Positions 44,606-53,450 of a stretch of 64,000 nucleotides of DNA are shown here, one piece after another (positions within the stretch are counted from its first letter, which is position 1; the number at the start of each line of letters is the position of its first letter). This DNA is from Halobacteriovoraceae bacterium (GTDB lineage: Bacteria; Bdellovibrionota; Bacteriovoracia; Bacteriovoracales; Bacteriovoracaceae). The position numbers were made by a program, and so were the translations under genes. Below the pieces are notes generated by a model. It saw only the letters and a list, made by a program, of their open reading frames with translations, did not search any database and was not told the origin of the DNA. The stretch is from the NCBI GenBank assembly GCA_020635135.1, contig JACKAJ010000015.1, forward strand, positions 1,566,233 to 1,630,232. The letters run 5' to 3'.

Positions 44606-46531
44606 ATGGGAAAAATTATTGGAATTGACTTAGGAACAACAAACTCTTGTGTTGCTGTCCTCGAAAATGGAAAATACAAAATCATACCGAACGCAGAAGG
44701 AAACAATACAACTCCTTCAGTGGTTGCTTTTGGGAACAACGATGAAAAACTTGTAGGGCAAGTAGCCAAAAGACAAGCGGTCACTAATCCTCACAAAACA
44801 CTTTTTGGTATTAAAAGATTAATCGGAAGAAAAGCAACTGATAAAGAAGTTACTAAATTTAAAGAAGTTGCTCCTTTTGAAATTTTTGCCAATAAAAATG
44901 GCGATGCCTGGGTAAAAGTTGATGGTAAAGAAACTTCTCCTCAAGAAATTTCAGCAGCGATCCTCGAAAAAATGAAAAAGTCTGCTGAAGATTATCTTGG
45001 AGAGTCTGTAACTGAAGCGGTGATCACTGTTCCTGCATACTTTAACGATGCTCAAAGACAAGCAACAAAAGATGCAGGGAGAATTGCAGGGCTTGACGTG
45101 AAAAGAATTATTAACGAGCCAACAGCTGCAGCCCTTGCTTATGGTCTCGATCAAAAACATGATAAAAACATTGCCGTCTTTGACTTTGGGGGTGGGACTT
45201 TTGATATTTCCATTCTTGAAATCACTTCAGATGGTGTCTTTGAAGTTAAGTCTACTAACGGGGATACTTTCCTCGGAGGAGAAGACTTTGATTATGTCAT
45301 CATTAATTGGATGGCCGAAGAGTTCAAAAAAGAAACAGGTGTCGATCTCAAACAAGATAAGATGGCACTCCAAAGATTGAAAGAAGCTGCAGAGAAAGCA
45401 AAGCATGAACTTTCTTCAACGACTCAAACAGATATTAATCTTCCGTTTATTACAGCTGATGCTAGCGGACCTAAGCACTTGAATATGAATCTTACTAGAG
45501 CGACTTTTGAGTCCTTGATTTCTAGTCTTGTTGATCGCTTGGTCGAGCCTTGTAAAACGGCTTTGAAAGATTCAGGACTAAACCAAAGTGAAATTCACGA
45601 CGTTATCTTAGTTGGGGGATCGACGAGGGTTCCTATCGTTCAAGCAAAAGTTAAAGAAATCTTTGGAAAAGAACCTCATAAAGGTGTTAACCCTGACGAA
45701 GTTGTTGCTGCCGGTGCAGCCATCCAAGGGGGAGTTCTTGCTGGAGACGTTAAAGACGTTCTTCTCCTCGACGTTACTCCTCTATCACTTGGGATTGAAA
45801 CACTTGGTGGAGTTTTTACGAAAATTATCGAGAAAAACACTACGATTCCTGCAAAAAAATCTCAAGTTTTCTCGACAGCTCAAGATAATCAGCCAGCTGT
45901 GAGTATTCATGTTCTTCAAGGGGAAAGAGAGTTTTCTCAAGACAATAAAACGTTGGGAAGATTTGATTTGACCGGAATTGCTCCCGCTCCACGAGGAGTA
46001 CCTCAAGTTGAAGTGACTTTTGATATCGATGCGAATGGTATCGTTAATGTTTCTGCTGTCGATAAAGCCACTGGTAAAAAACAAGAAATTAGAATTACAA
46101 GTGGTTCAGGGTTGACTGAGGAAGAAATTCAAAAAATGGTGAAAGAAGCGGAAGAAAACCGTGAATCTGACCACAAAAGAAGGGAAGTTGTTGATGCAAG
46201 AAACAATCTCGACTCATTGATCTTTGCTACTGAGAAAATGATCAAAGACAATGGTGAGAAAATTACTGCTGATCAAAAAACTAAGCTCGAAGCCGCAGTC
46301 AATGAAGCAAAAACCAAGTTAACGAGCGAAGTACTTGCTGAAATTAAGACTGCAACGGAAACATTGCAGACAGCATCTCACGAAGTTGCCCAAACACTTT
46401 ATCAAGCTGGAGCTACGGATACAGGGGCTCAAGCTGATAACTCTTCCACTGGAAGTACTCAGGGTTCACAGCAAGCTTCAGGTAAAAAAGACGATGATGA
46501 TGTTGTAGATGCTGATTTTAAAGAAGTATAA
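44606..46531 (+). CDS. dnaK: Chaperone DnaK (Hsp70)
   Basis: 641 residues. The ATPase domain has IDLGTTNSCVAVLENG, VPAYFNDAQRQATKDAG, INEPTAAALAYG and GGSTRVPIVQ. The linker is DVLLLDVTPLSLGIETLGG. The lid ends with a Gly/Ser-rich stretch and an acidic tail DDDDVVDADFKEV, as in other DnaK proteins. AAAAAGGAG lies upstream. It binds hydrophobic peptides with GrpE and DnaJ, 18 bp after grpE. Confidence 0.98.
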   Translation: MGKIIGIDLGTTNSCVAVLENGKYKIIPNAEGNNTTPSVVAFGNNDEKLVGQVAKRQAVTNPHKTLFGIKRLIGRKATDKEVTKFKEVAPFEIFANKNGDAWVKVDGKETSPQEISAAILEKMKKSAEDYLGESVTEAVITVPAYFNDAQRQATKDAGRIAGLDVKRIINEPTAAALAYGLDQKHDKNIAVFDFGGGTFDISILEITSDGVFEVKSTNGDTFLGGEDFDYVIINWMAEEFKKETGVDLKQDKMALQRLKEAAEKAKHELSSTTQTDINLPFITADASGPKHLNMNLTRATFESLISSLVDRLVEPCKTALKDSGLNQSEIHDVILVGGSTRVPIVQAKVKEIFGKEPHKGVNPDEVVAAGAAIQGGVLAGDVKDVLLLDVTPLSLGIETLGGVFTKIIEKNTTIPAKKSQVFSTAQDNQPAVSIHVLQGEREFSQDNKTLGRFDLTGIAPAPRGVPQVEVTFDIDANGIVNVSAVDKATGKKQEIRITSGSGLTEEEIQKMVKEAEENRESDHKRREVVDARNNLDSLIFATEKMIKDNGEKITADQKTKLEAAVNEAKTKLTSEVLAEIKTATETLQTASHEVAQTLYQAGATDTGAQADNSSTGSTQGSQQASGKKDDDDVVDADFKEV

Positions 46532-46656
46532 TAGACTAGCCCGATTTAAGCTTTTCAGGGGTGTCGCTTGGCTGTTGCGGTATTCTAAATACAGCTTCCA
46601 GCCAGCTCCTGCCTGAAAAGTTAAATCTTGCCAGTCGAAAAATTAGGAAGAATCCA

Positions 46657-47730
46657 ATGTCCTCTAAACGTGATTATTATGAAGTCCTTGGTGTCAGTAA
46701 AACGGCTACCAAGGACGAAATTAAAAAAGCTTATCGAAAGCTTGCTTTAAAATATCATCCTGATAGAAATTCAGGTGATAAAGATGCAGAAGCAAAATTT
46801 AAAGAAGCTTCAGAAGCAGCAGAAGTCCTCTTAAGTGAAGAAAAGAGAAAGACATACGATCAGTTTGGACATTCAGGACTTGACGGTCAGGGTTTTGGTG
46901 GATTTCAATCAGGAGATTTCGGAGATCTTGGAGATATTTTTGGAGATATCTTCGGAGATTTCTTTGGCGGAGGAGGGCGTAGTAGTCGCCGTCGCAGAAG
47001 CTATGGATACAAAGGCCAAGATCTTGTCACTGAATTGGTTGTTAGTTTTCAAGAAGCTGCATTTGGTGCCGAAAAAGAAATTACAATCACTCGTGAAATA
47101 ATCAAAGAAGGAACATCCCCGCAAACTTGTTCAACTTGTGGGGGAACTGGTGAAGTTCGCCGGCAACAAGGATTTTTTACAATTTCTCAAACATGCTATC
47201 AGTGCCAAGGGCGAGGTGAAATTGTCCAAACATCAAAGAAAAAATCTAAACTGAGTGTCAAAGTCCCTGCAGGTATAGATAACGGGCAAAAACTTAAACT
47301 TTCTGGAGAAGGCGGGCTTGGATTTAAAGGTGGTCCCAACGGTGATCTTTATGTCGACGTCTATGTGGAAACTCATCCTTTCTTTAGAAGAGATGGCTAT
47401 GATGTTTACTGTGAAGTCCCTATTAGTTTTGCCCAAGCAGCCTTAGGGGCAGAAGTCGAAGTTCCAACACTTGCCGGGAAAGTTATGTTAACAATTCCAG
47501 CGGGTACTCAATCTCACAAAAAAATGAGATTGAAAGGTAAGGGGATTACTCGTCTCGATAGTTATGGAACCGGTGATCAGATTATCAATATAATTGTAGA
47601 GACTCCGACACATCTCAATTCAGAACAAAAAGAACTTTTTGGAAAACTTGCAGAACTCGAAACCAAGCATGGTCAATCAAACCCAATGGCCCGAGGCTTC
47701 TTTGACAAAGTGCGAGACTTCTTTCAGTAA
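46657..47730 (+). CDS. dnaJ: Chaperone DnaJ with one zinc centre missing
   Basis: 357 residues from ATG 46657 (MSSKRDYYEVLGVSK); a 32-residue longer frame begins at 46561 without family similarity. The J domain has HPD (KYHPDRNSGD) and a G/F linker with repeated GDIFGDIF. The zinc region has only two CxxCxGxG units, CSTCGGTG (Cys158/161) and CYQCQGRG (Cys180/183). The outer two units of canonical DnaJ, which form zinc centre I, are absent and replaced by short non-Cys sequence. Substrate domains follow. The inner unit pair (centre II) needed with DnaK is kept. Confidence 0.93.
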   Translation: MSSKRDYYEVLGVSKTATKDEIKKAYRKLALKYHPDRNSGDKDAEAKFKEASEAAEVLLSEEKRKTYDQFGHSGLDGQGFGGFQSGDFGDLGDIFGDIFGDFFGGGGRSSRRRRSYGYKGQDLVTELVVSFQEAAFGAEKEITITREIIKEGTSPQTCSTCGGTGEVRRQQGFFTISQTCYQCQGRGEIVQTSKKKSKLSVKVPAGIDNGQKLKLSGEGGLGFKGGPNGDLYVDVYVETHPFFRRDGYDVYCEVPISFAQAALGAEVEVPTLAGKVMLTIPAGTQSHKKMRLKGKGITRLDSYGTGDQIINIIVETPTHLNSEQKELFGKLAELETKHGQSNPMARGFFDKVRDFFQ

Positions 47731-47798
47731 ATTGCCAATAATTCTCTTTCATGTGAAACTTACATTTAGCCAAACCAATAAAACTCAAGGATTAGGTT

Positions 47799-48179
47799 AT
47801 GAAATCACATAGCGTTGGATTATTAGTTATTCGACTGGGTATTGGAATTTCCATGATGGCTCACGGGATTCCCAAATTGTTTAGTCCAGAAAAATGGGAA
47901 TTTCTTGGTTCACAAATGACCAATCTTGGTGTGAATTTTGGGTTTCAGATTTTTGGGTTTCTTGCTGGATTTGCAGAAGGGGTTGGAGGCTTACTTATAG
48001 TGCTAGGACTCTTTTTCCGTTTCGCTAATGCAGCCCTCGTTTTCACAATGATTGTCGCAGTTATGTATCACATCAACTTAGGCCACGATTTTAATCAAAC
48101 TTCACACGCGGTTGAGCTTCTCGTTGTGTTTGTTGGGTTAATGCTGACTGGTCCGGGAACTCTATCTCTGAAAAAGTAA
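47799..48179 (+). CDS. DoxX-family membrane protein
   Basis: 126 residues with four membrane helices. DoxX marks are VIRLGIGISMMAHGIPKLF, the GFLAGFAEGVGGLLIVLGL segment and HAVELLVVFVGLMLTGPG. The family acts at the inner membrane, sometimes in redox or membrane stress; function here is not known. It follows dnaJ by 68 bp. Confidence 0.85.
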   Translation: MKSHSVGLLVIRLGIGISMMAHGIPKLFSPEKWEFLGSQMTNLGVNFGFQIFGFLAGFAEGVGGLLIVLGLFFRFANAALVFTMIVAVMYHINLGHDFNQTSHAVELLVVFVGLMLTGPGTLSLKK

Positions 48180-48185
48180 ATTATT

Positions 48186-50087
48186 ATGCGTTATTTATTA
48201 TTTTTATTTCTTATCTATGCTTGTTCGGCTATTCAGCCGCTTAAAAAAGAAGAACAGTTCAGTTCAGGTTTTAATGAGACTATTGTCGAAGTTAAAAAGA
48301 AAATTGCAGCCAATAATCTCAATGAAGCTCGATTACAACTCTTAAAACTCAATGATGAGCAATTAACAGATATTGAAAAAGCTGAAAAGTATAACGTTCT
48401 GGGACTTATTTATTTTAATAATAATGATTTTGAAAAAGCCAAAGATCGCTTTGCCAAAGCGTTGAGTTTTGATTTTAACGAAAAAGAGCTGGTTAATCAG
48501 ATTTCTTTAAACTTGGCGAGTACTGAATACAAACTTCAAAACTATGCTCATAGTTTTCAATTGCTCAACAATATAGAAGCTAAGCAATTAGGAGAAAAAG
48601 ACCGCAAAAAAGTCTATCTTCTGAGATATATAAATGCTCAGAGACTTAATAACGAAGATCAGCAAGTTTTTGCACTCTCGGGACTTCTTTCTGATATCAA
48701 AGAGAAAAAAGATCTCTTGGGTAATCGTTATTATAAAATTTTATCTTTTGAATTTTTTAAATTCGATAAGCAAAAACAGCTTCGAGTTTTAAAAGATATG
48801 GCTGATGAGAATGAATCATTGGTTGTCGCCCATCTTGCAAACAACTTATCATTAAAGTTTTATCGAGATGGAGATAAAGACGCTTATAAAAATGTTCGTG
48901 AATGGATAAATGATACCTTTTCGAATTATCAATTAGATGATGTTGAATCTGCTCGAGACAATGTTTCAGTTTATGAAGAAATTGATCCCCAGGTCGTCGG
49001 AGTAATTCTTCCTTTAAGTGGCGACAAAGCAGCCTTTGCTCAAAAAGTTCTAATGGGAATTACCCTTGCATTAAAGAAGCTTAAAGATCCTTTTAAAATT
49101 GTTGTCAAAGACTCTCGGAACTCCGCGAATCATGCAGCCTCACAAATTAAAAAACTTATTTATGACCATAAAGCAGCTCTTATAATAGGAGGGCTTTTTA
49201 TTCAAACGGCACAAAGGGAATATGAAATAGCCCTTCAAAAGGGAGTGGCGTATATTTCATTGACTCCTCTTTATATTGAGAGAACCAAGAAGACTCCAGG
49301 ATTAATTGAAATTCCAGGTTCAGTAGAATCTCAGGTGAGTGCTTTATTTTCTGAAAAAATTGCAAAAAAACTGGGAAAATCTTTTGCTCTTCTTTACCCA
49401 GAAGGAGACATTGGCGAGTCTTATCTGAATGAGATCTGGCGGCAATCCGATGCAAGACAATTTGAACTTGTGACTGTGGCAAGTTTTCCTCAAGATGTGA
49501 ATGATTACAGACCGTATATTGGACCTTTAGTGGGGCTTAAATACAAAAGAGAGCGAAGCGAGGAGTACAAAGTCTGGGAAGATATTTACAAAACCAAATA
49601 TGATGACATTAGCCGGATTCAGATATTAAAACCCATAGTAGAGTTTGATTGGGTGTTTATTCCTTCCTATCCGCAGGATGCCATTAAAATTATTCCATCT
49701 TTTCAGTATCTCGGGGTAAAAAATGTCCCCTATATTGGTGGACCTAGCTGGAGAAGTCGAACACTTATTGCCCAGAAAAAGAATCTTGGGGATCTCTATT
49801 TCATCAGTAATCTTGAAGATGCTGGAAAAACACAATTTCGAAACATTTTTTTTCAAGAGTATAAAAAAGAGCCAAAGCTTCTAGAAACCTTAGGCTTTGA
49901 ATCTGTCTATGTTGCGAATCAGATGTTGGATGGTTCTGACTGGGCCAGAAGATCTGACCTCAATGATTCATTGGCGAAAAAAGAGTCTTTGAAAGGCTAT
50001 CTCGGGCATTGGTCACTTCAGGAAAATATCTGGTTTAAGGCCATAGAGATTGGGAAAATCACTTCAACAGGGACTGTAAGCCTGTAA
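48186..50087 (+). CDS. LpoA-like lipoprotein (TPR plus periplasmic-binding fold)
   Basis: 633 residues. Signal MRYLLFLFLIYACS, with a lipobox-type IYAC. The N-terminal part (~20-240) has TPR-like helices (EKYNVLGLIYFNNNDFEKAK). From ~270 it has a periplasmic-binding-protein fold: VVGVILPLSGDKAAFAQKVLMG, ALIIGGLF, YISLTP and the PYIGG region. This layout matches LpoA/LppC, the outer-membrane activator of penicillin-binding protein 1A, although ligand-binding-type functions are possible. It is consistent with the nearby mreB and nagZ envelope genes. Confidence 0.7.
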   Translation: MRYLLFLFLIYACSAIQPLKKEEQFSSGFNETIVEVKKKIAANNLNEARLQLLKLNDEQLTDIEKAEKYNVLGLIYFNNNDFEKAKDRFAKALSFDFNEKELVNQISLNLASTEYKLQNYAHSFQLLNNIEAKQLGEKDRKKVYLLRYINAQRLNNEDQQVFALSGLLSDIKEKKDLLGNRYYKILSFEFFKFDKQKQLRVLKDMADENESLVVAHLANNLSLKFYRDGDKDAYKNVREWINDTFSNYQLDDVESARDNVSVYEEIDPQVVGVILPLSGDKAAFAQKVLMGITLALKKLKDPFKIVVKDSRNSANHAASQIKKLIYDHKAALIIGGLFIQTAQREYEIALQKGVAYISLTPLYIERTKKTPGLIEIPGSVESQVSALFSEKIAKKLGKSFALLYPEGDIGESYLNEIWRQSDARQFELVTVASFPQDVNDYRPYIGPLVGLKYKRERSEEYKVWEDIYKTKYDDISRIQILKPIVEFDWVFIPSYPQDAIKIIPSFQYLGVKNVPYIGGPSWRSRTLIAQKKNLGDLYFISNLEDAGKTQFRNIFFQEYKKEPKLLETLGFESVYVANQMLDGSDWARRSDLNDSLAKKESLKGYLGHWSLQENIWFKAIEIGKITSTGTVSL

Positions 50088-50100
50088 CCTACAAGTCCCT
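50069..50100 (+). terminator. Terminator-like hairpin at the end of the LpoA-like gene
   Basis: AGGGACT (50069-50075) pairs with AGTCCCT (50094-50100), extended by three pairs after a bulge. A T-rich stretch follows at ~50106-50114. The stem overlaps the last codons of the upstream gene. It faces the small convergent gene at 50134. Confidence 0.45.
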
Positions 50101-50133
50101 ATCAGTTATTTTTATTAAGCTGAAATTTGAGTT

Positions 50134-50238
50134 TTATTTTTTAGAATTAGCGATTTTGGCTTTGATTTTGTTTTTCTTTTTGCTCTGATTTCTTCTTTTT
50201 TTCATTTTGTTTTCAGTTTTTTTTCTACCGGCACCCAT
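50134..50238 (-). CDS. 34-residue, very basic protein
   Basis: Start ATG at 50238 with AAGGAG 5 bases upstream (an excellent ribosome binding site), stop TAA at 50136-50134. It begins MGAGRKKTENKMKKRRNQSK and continues Lys-rich with no Cys, about half Lys/Arg. Size and charge recall small ribosome-associated proteins (bTHX-like) or nucleic-acid-binding peptides, but I do not recognise a family. The strong SD and uninterrupted frame argue that it is real. Confidence 0.65.
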   Translation of the reverse strand: MGAGRKKTENKMKKRRNQSKKKNKIKAKIANSKK

Positions 50239-50455
50239 TTTTGCTCCTTAAGGTGAGAGGGGATGTAAATAAAAAGTACAAAGAATATGGCACAGAATGA
50301 CATGAAAGACAATATAATGACTTAAAAAATAGCTGAGATGTCTTGTCCATAGTTGTGCTAAATGCTATTTTTTATTAAGGTTTTATGATTTAGTCATAAA
50401 TTGGGAGAGGATTACCCTTTGTGTCATTAGCCATTGAAGGGAATCAAGGAGTCAG

Positions 50456-51547
50456 ATGGTCCAAGATAAAAAGCCAGCAAAAAAGAAAAATTTTTCTCAT
50501 TCGAAGAAGAAAAAAAACTCTAAGAATGCATCCAAGAAAAATTTACAAAATAAAACATCAATTGATTTTGATAAAGTGAAGCATCCCTTTTTACTTGAAG
50601 AGCTCAATAAAATTGAAGCCAAAAAAGAAGCCATTAAGGCTCACAAGTTGAGTAATTCAGCAAAAGATCTTGTTAAAAAAATCGAAGAAAAAAAATCTAG
50701 TGATATTATAAAAACTAAAAGCTTTACGACTTTTCAAAAAGCGATAAGAAATAGCAGAGTGTATGGCAACTCTGAAAAAAGAAAAGTTGCCGCTGATATG
50801 TTGGAAAGATACACTGGTCATGAAATTGAAGATTTTCAACCACAAATTATTCTTACCAATTTTCATTATTATATGGAGAGATTTAACTCCATCCTAGATG
50901 ATCACCACTACACCCAAGGATCAGCTTTTAAAGCTTCTTCTTCAAAAAAAGCTCAAGTGACAATTATTGAATTTGGAATTGGTTCAGCTATGGCTGCTTT
51001 GATTATGGAGTTGGTCGCTGTTGTCGAACCAAAAGCTGTACTTTTCTTAGGAATGTGTGGAGCAGTTCATAAGTCACTTAAAGTGGGAGATTTTATTCTT
51101 CCTATCGGAGCAATTCGAGCAGAGTCTGTTTCACAGCACTTTATGCCCCCGCAGGTTCCAGCACTTCCCACATTTAAAGTTCAAAAATTTGCTTCGCAAG
51201 TTTTAGTCGAGCATGGTGTTGATTACCGAACAGGGATGGTTCACTCAACTGATTTGCGATTTTGGGAGTTTGACCAAAATTTTAAAAACCAATTGTATGC
51301 TGAAAGAGTGAATGCTGTGGAAATGGAGTGCGCTGCTCTTTTTATCACGGGTTTTGCAAGCAAGGTTAGTATTGGGGCTTTGCTTCTTGTTTCAGATTGT
51401 CCTTTGAAACGAAATGGAATTAAAACGAAAAAATCAGCATCGACAGTATTTAGAAAATATACAGATATGCATATTGAACTAGGGATTGAGATTATGTCGG
51501 ATATCGCAGAACGAGGAGATGCTATTCGTCACTATCTTTGGAGCTAG
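50456..51547 (+). CDS. AMP-nucleosidase-like phosphorylase with basic N-terminal tail
   Basis: 363 residues. The catalytic region (~125-345) is a PNP/UDP-phosphorylase fold: RYTGHEIEDFQPQIILTNFHYYMERF, FGIGSAMAALIMELV, FLGMCGAVHKSLKVGDFI, VEMECAALFITG and SDCPLKRNGIK. It resembles the short AMP nucleosidase type that splits AMP to adenine and ribose 5-phosphate. Instead of the Amn regulatory domain, residues 1-55 are a Lys/Asn-rich tail. It is preceded by AAGGAGTCAG. It sits directly before mreB. Confidence 0.8.
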   Translation: MVQDKKPAKKKNFSHSKKKKNSKNASKKNLQNKTSIDFDKVKHPFLLEELNKIEAKKEAIKAHKLSNSAKDLVKKIEEKKSSDIIKTKSFTTFQKAIRNSRVYGNSEKRKVAADMLERYTGHEIEDFQPQIILTNFHYYMERFNSILDDHHYTQGSAFKASSSKKAQVTIIEFGIGSAMAALIMELVAVVEPKAVLFLGMCGAVHKSLKVGDFILPIGAIRAESVSQHFMPPQVPALPTFKVQKFASQVLVEHGVDYRTGMVHSTDLRFWEFDQNFKNQLYAERVNAVEMECAALFITGFASKVSIGALLLVSDCPLKRNGIKTKKSASTVFRKYTDMHIELGIEIMSDIAERGDAIRHYLWS

Positions 51548-51565
51548 TTTTAAAGAGGAATTTTT

Positions 51566-52603
51566 ATGATTAAGAAATTTTTTGATTGGTTTTCAAATGA
51601 CTTGGCCATTGACCTGGGAACGGCTAACTGTCTTGTTTATGCCAAAGACAGAGGAATTATCGTAAACGAACCCTCTGTGGTTGCTGTTCATCAGGGAATG
51701 CGAGGAGTTCAAAAAGTTCTCGCTGTAGGAAAAGAAGCCAAAGAAATGCTTGGAAGAACTCCAGGAAGCATTCGAGCTATCCGTCCTATGAAAGATGGAG
51801 TTATTGCTGACTTTGAAGTGACTCAAGCTATGTTGAGATATTTTATTAAAAAATCTATTAATGGTTCTAAATTTGTTAAGCCAAGAATTATTATCTGCAT
51901 TCCGTTTGGGATTACTCAAGTTGAACGGAGAGCTGTTCGTGAGTCTGCTGAACAAGCAGGAGCGAGAGAAGTTTACTTGATCGAAGAGCCCATGGCTGCG
52001 GCGATTGGAGCAGGGTTACCTATCACTGATCCAAGCGGGAATATGATTGTTGATATTGGAGGGGGGACAACGGAAGTCGCAGTTATTTCTCTAGGAGGAA
52101 TTGTTTACTCAAAATCTGTGCGCGTTGCTGGTGATAAGTTTGATGAAGCGATTATTACCTATATTAAGAAAAAATATTCACTCCTTATTGGAGAGAGAAC
52201 TTCTGAGCAAATTAAAATTACACTCGGAAATGCTCATCCCTTAGAAGACGACAATCAGACATACGAAGTTAAAGGTCGAGATCTTATTGGCGGAGCTCCT
52301 AAGACTATTGAAATTACTGCTGAAGAAGTAAGAGAAGCTCTCGGAGACCCTATCTCTGAAGTGATAGAAGCAATAAAAATTTCGCTTGAAAAAACTCCGC
52401 CAGAACTAGCGGCAGATATAGTTGACAATGGAATTATACTCGCTGGTGGAGGGTCACTACTTAAAAACTTAGATGTTCTTATTAAAGAAAAAACAGGACT
52501 CCCAGTTGCTTTGGCAGAGGATCCTTTGACGTGTGTTGTGCGAGGGTGTGGAATGGTTCTCGAAAATATTTCACTTCTCAAGCAAGTAACGACTAATTCA
52601 TAA
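51566..52603 (+). CDS. mreB: Rod-shape-determining protein MreB
   Basis: 345 residues, full length. Actin-like ATPase that guides lateral wall synthesis. Motifs: LAIDLGTANCLVY, AIRPMKDGVIADFEVT, EEPMAAAIGAGLP, IVDIGGGTTEVAVISLGGIV and LAGGGSLLKNL. mreC and mreD do not follow, unlike the usual mreBCD arrangement. It lies between an AMP-nucleosidase-like gene and a PilZ gene, with nagZ two genes later. Confidence 0.97.
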   Translation: MIKKFFDWFSNDLAIDLGTANCLVYAKDRGIIVNEPSVVAVHQGMRGVQKVLAVGKEAKEMLGRTPGSIRAIRPMKDGVIADFEVTQAMLRYFIKKSINGSKFVKPRIIICIPFGITQVERRAVRESAEQAGAREVYLIEEPMAAAIGAGLPITDPSGNMIVDIGGGTTEVAVISLGGIVYSKSVRVAGDKFDEAIITYIKKKYSLLIGERTSEQIKITLGNAHPLEDDNQTYEVKGRDLIGGAPKTIEITAEEVREALGDPISEVIEAIKISLEKTPPELAADIVDNGIILAGGGSLLKNLDVLIKEKTGLPVALAEDPLTCVVRGCGMVLENISLLKQVTTNS

Positions 52604-52607
52604 GGAT

Positions 52608-53450
52608 ATGAAAACTCATTTTAGTAAACTTATTAGAAAGGAAGCTGAAAGCAAACTCTATCAACTTCACAAAAGTGATTCCCAGCTTGTCTTATGGGAA
52701 AAATCTGAGATCCCTCGTTTTCAATTTAAAACAGTTGATTTTGATCTTACTGACTTAACTTTACTTGTTAAGAAAATATCTTTTGAACATTTGAACTTTG
52801 ATAAAAAATACTTGGGGCATTTCTCCCTTAATGGATTGTCTTTTTTCTTTGAATGTCAGATTAAAAAAGAAGGCGATTGTTATCTCATCTATAATATTGG
52901 AAATTTTTATAAAGCAGAGAGAAGAACGAGCTTCCGACTTTTGACTTATCCTCATCGAAAAGTTTATTTAAAGTTTACTTTAGAAGATATTCCAAAACCA
53001 AAACCAAGCAATGTTGTATCCATAGAAACTGGCGAATCTCAAACGGGCTTGTTTGTGAACTTTTTGGAGTTAATGGGAGAAGAGTTTAAAAAGAAAGAAG
53101 AGGATGAACAAGAAAAAGATGTGTATGATGCAGAACTTAAACTAAGAGTTCAAGATGTCTCTCTTACTGGCCTATGTTTTGAGATTGGAGAGTTGGAAAA
53201 AGCGTATTTAGAAAAGAACCCTATCATTGAAGATATCAAACTAGAATTTAATGAAGTTCAAATAGTTATACCCAAGATGGAAGTCGTTTATATCAAAGAA
53301 CATGAAAATTTTTTAAGCAATATGAAGAATTATAGAGTGGGGGTTCGCTTTAGAGAATTAGAACCTTTAACAGAAAGGTTGCTTAATAAAAAAATCAAAA
53401 GCTATATCGAAAAAATCGAAGCAGAATACGAAGACATCCTCGAAGAATAA
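52608..53450 (+). CDS. PilZ-domain c-di-GMP receptor, YcgR-like
   Basis: 280 residues. The C-terminal PilZ domain has both binding motifs: RxxxR as Arg106-Arg110 in RRTSFR, and DxSxxG as Asp183-Gly188 in DVSLTG. An N-terminal ~100-residue region precedes it. A charged insert (EEFKKKEEDEQEKDVYD) lies between the motifs. It should bind c-di-GMP. It is 4 bp after mreB and may link c-di-GMP to cell shape or wall growth. It overlaps the next gene by 1 bp. Confidence 0.8.
   Translation: MKTHFSKLIRKEAESKLYQLHKSDSQLVLWEKSEIPRFQFKTVDFDLTDLTLLVKKISFEHLNFDKKYLGHFSLNGLSFFFECQIKKEGDCYLIYNIGNFYKAERRTSFRLLTYPHRKVYLKFTLEDIPKPKPSNVVSIETGESQTGLFVNFLELMGEEFKKKEEDEQEKDVYDAELKLRVQDVSLTGLCFEIGELEKAYLEKNPIIEDIKLEFNEVQIVIPKMEVVYIKEHENFLSNMKNYRVGVRFRELEPLTERLLNKKIKSYIEKIEAEYEDILEE

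Noticed and set aside
47731..47798. Hairpin TTTCATGTGAAA after dnaJ as a terminator
   Set aside because: Stem of only five pairs with a 2-base loop and no T-run.
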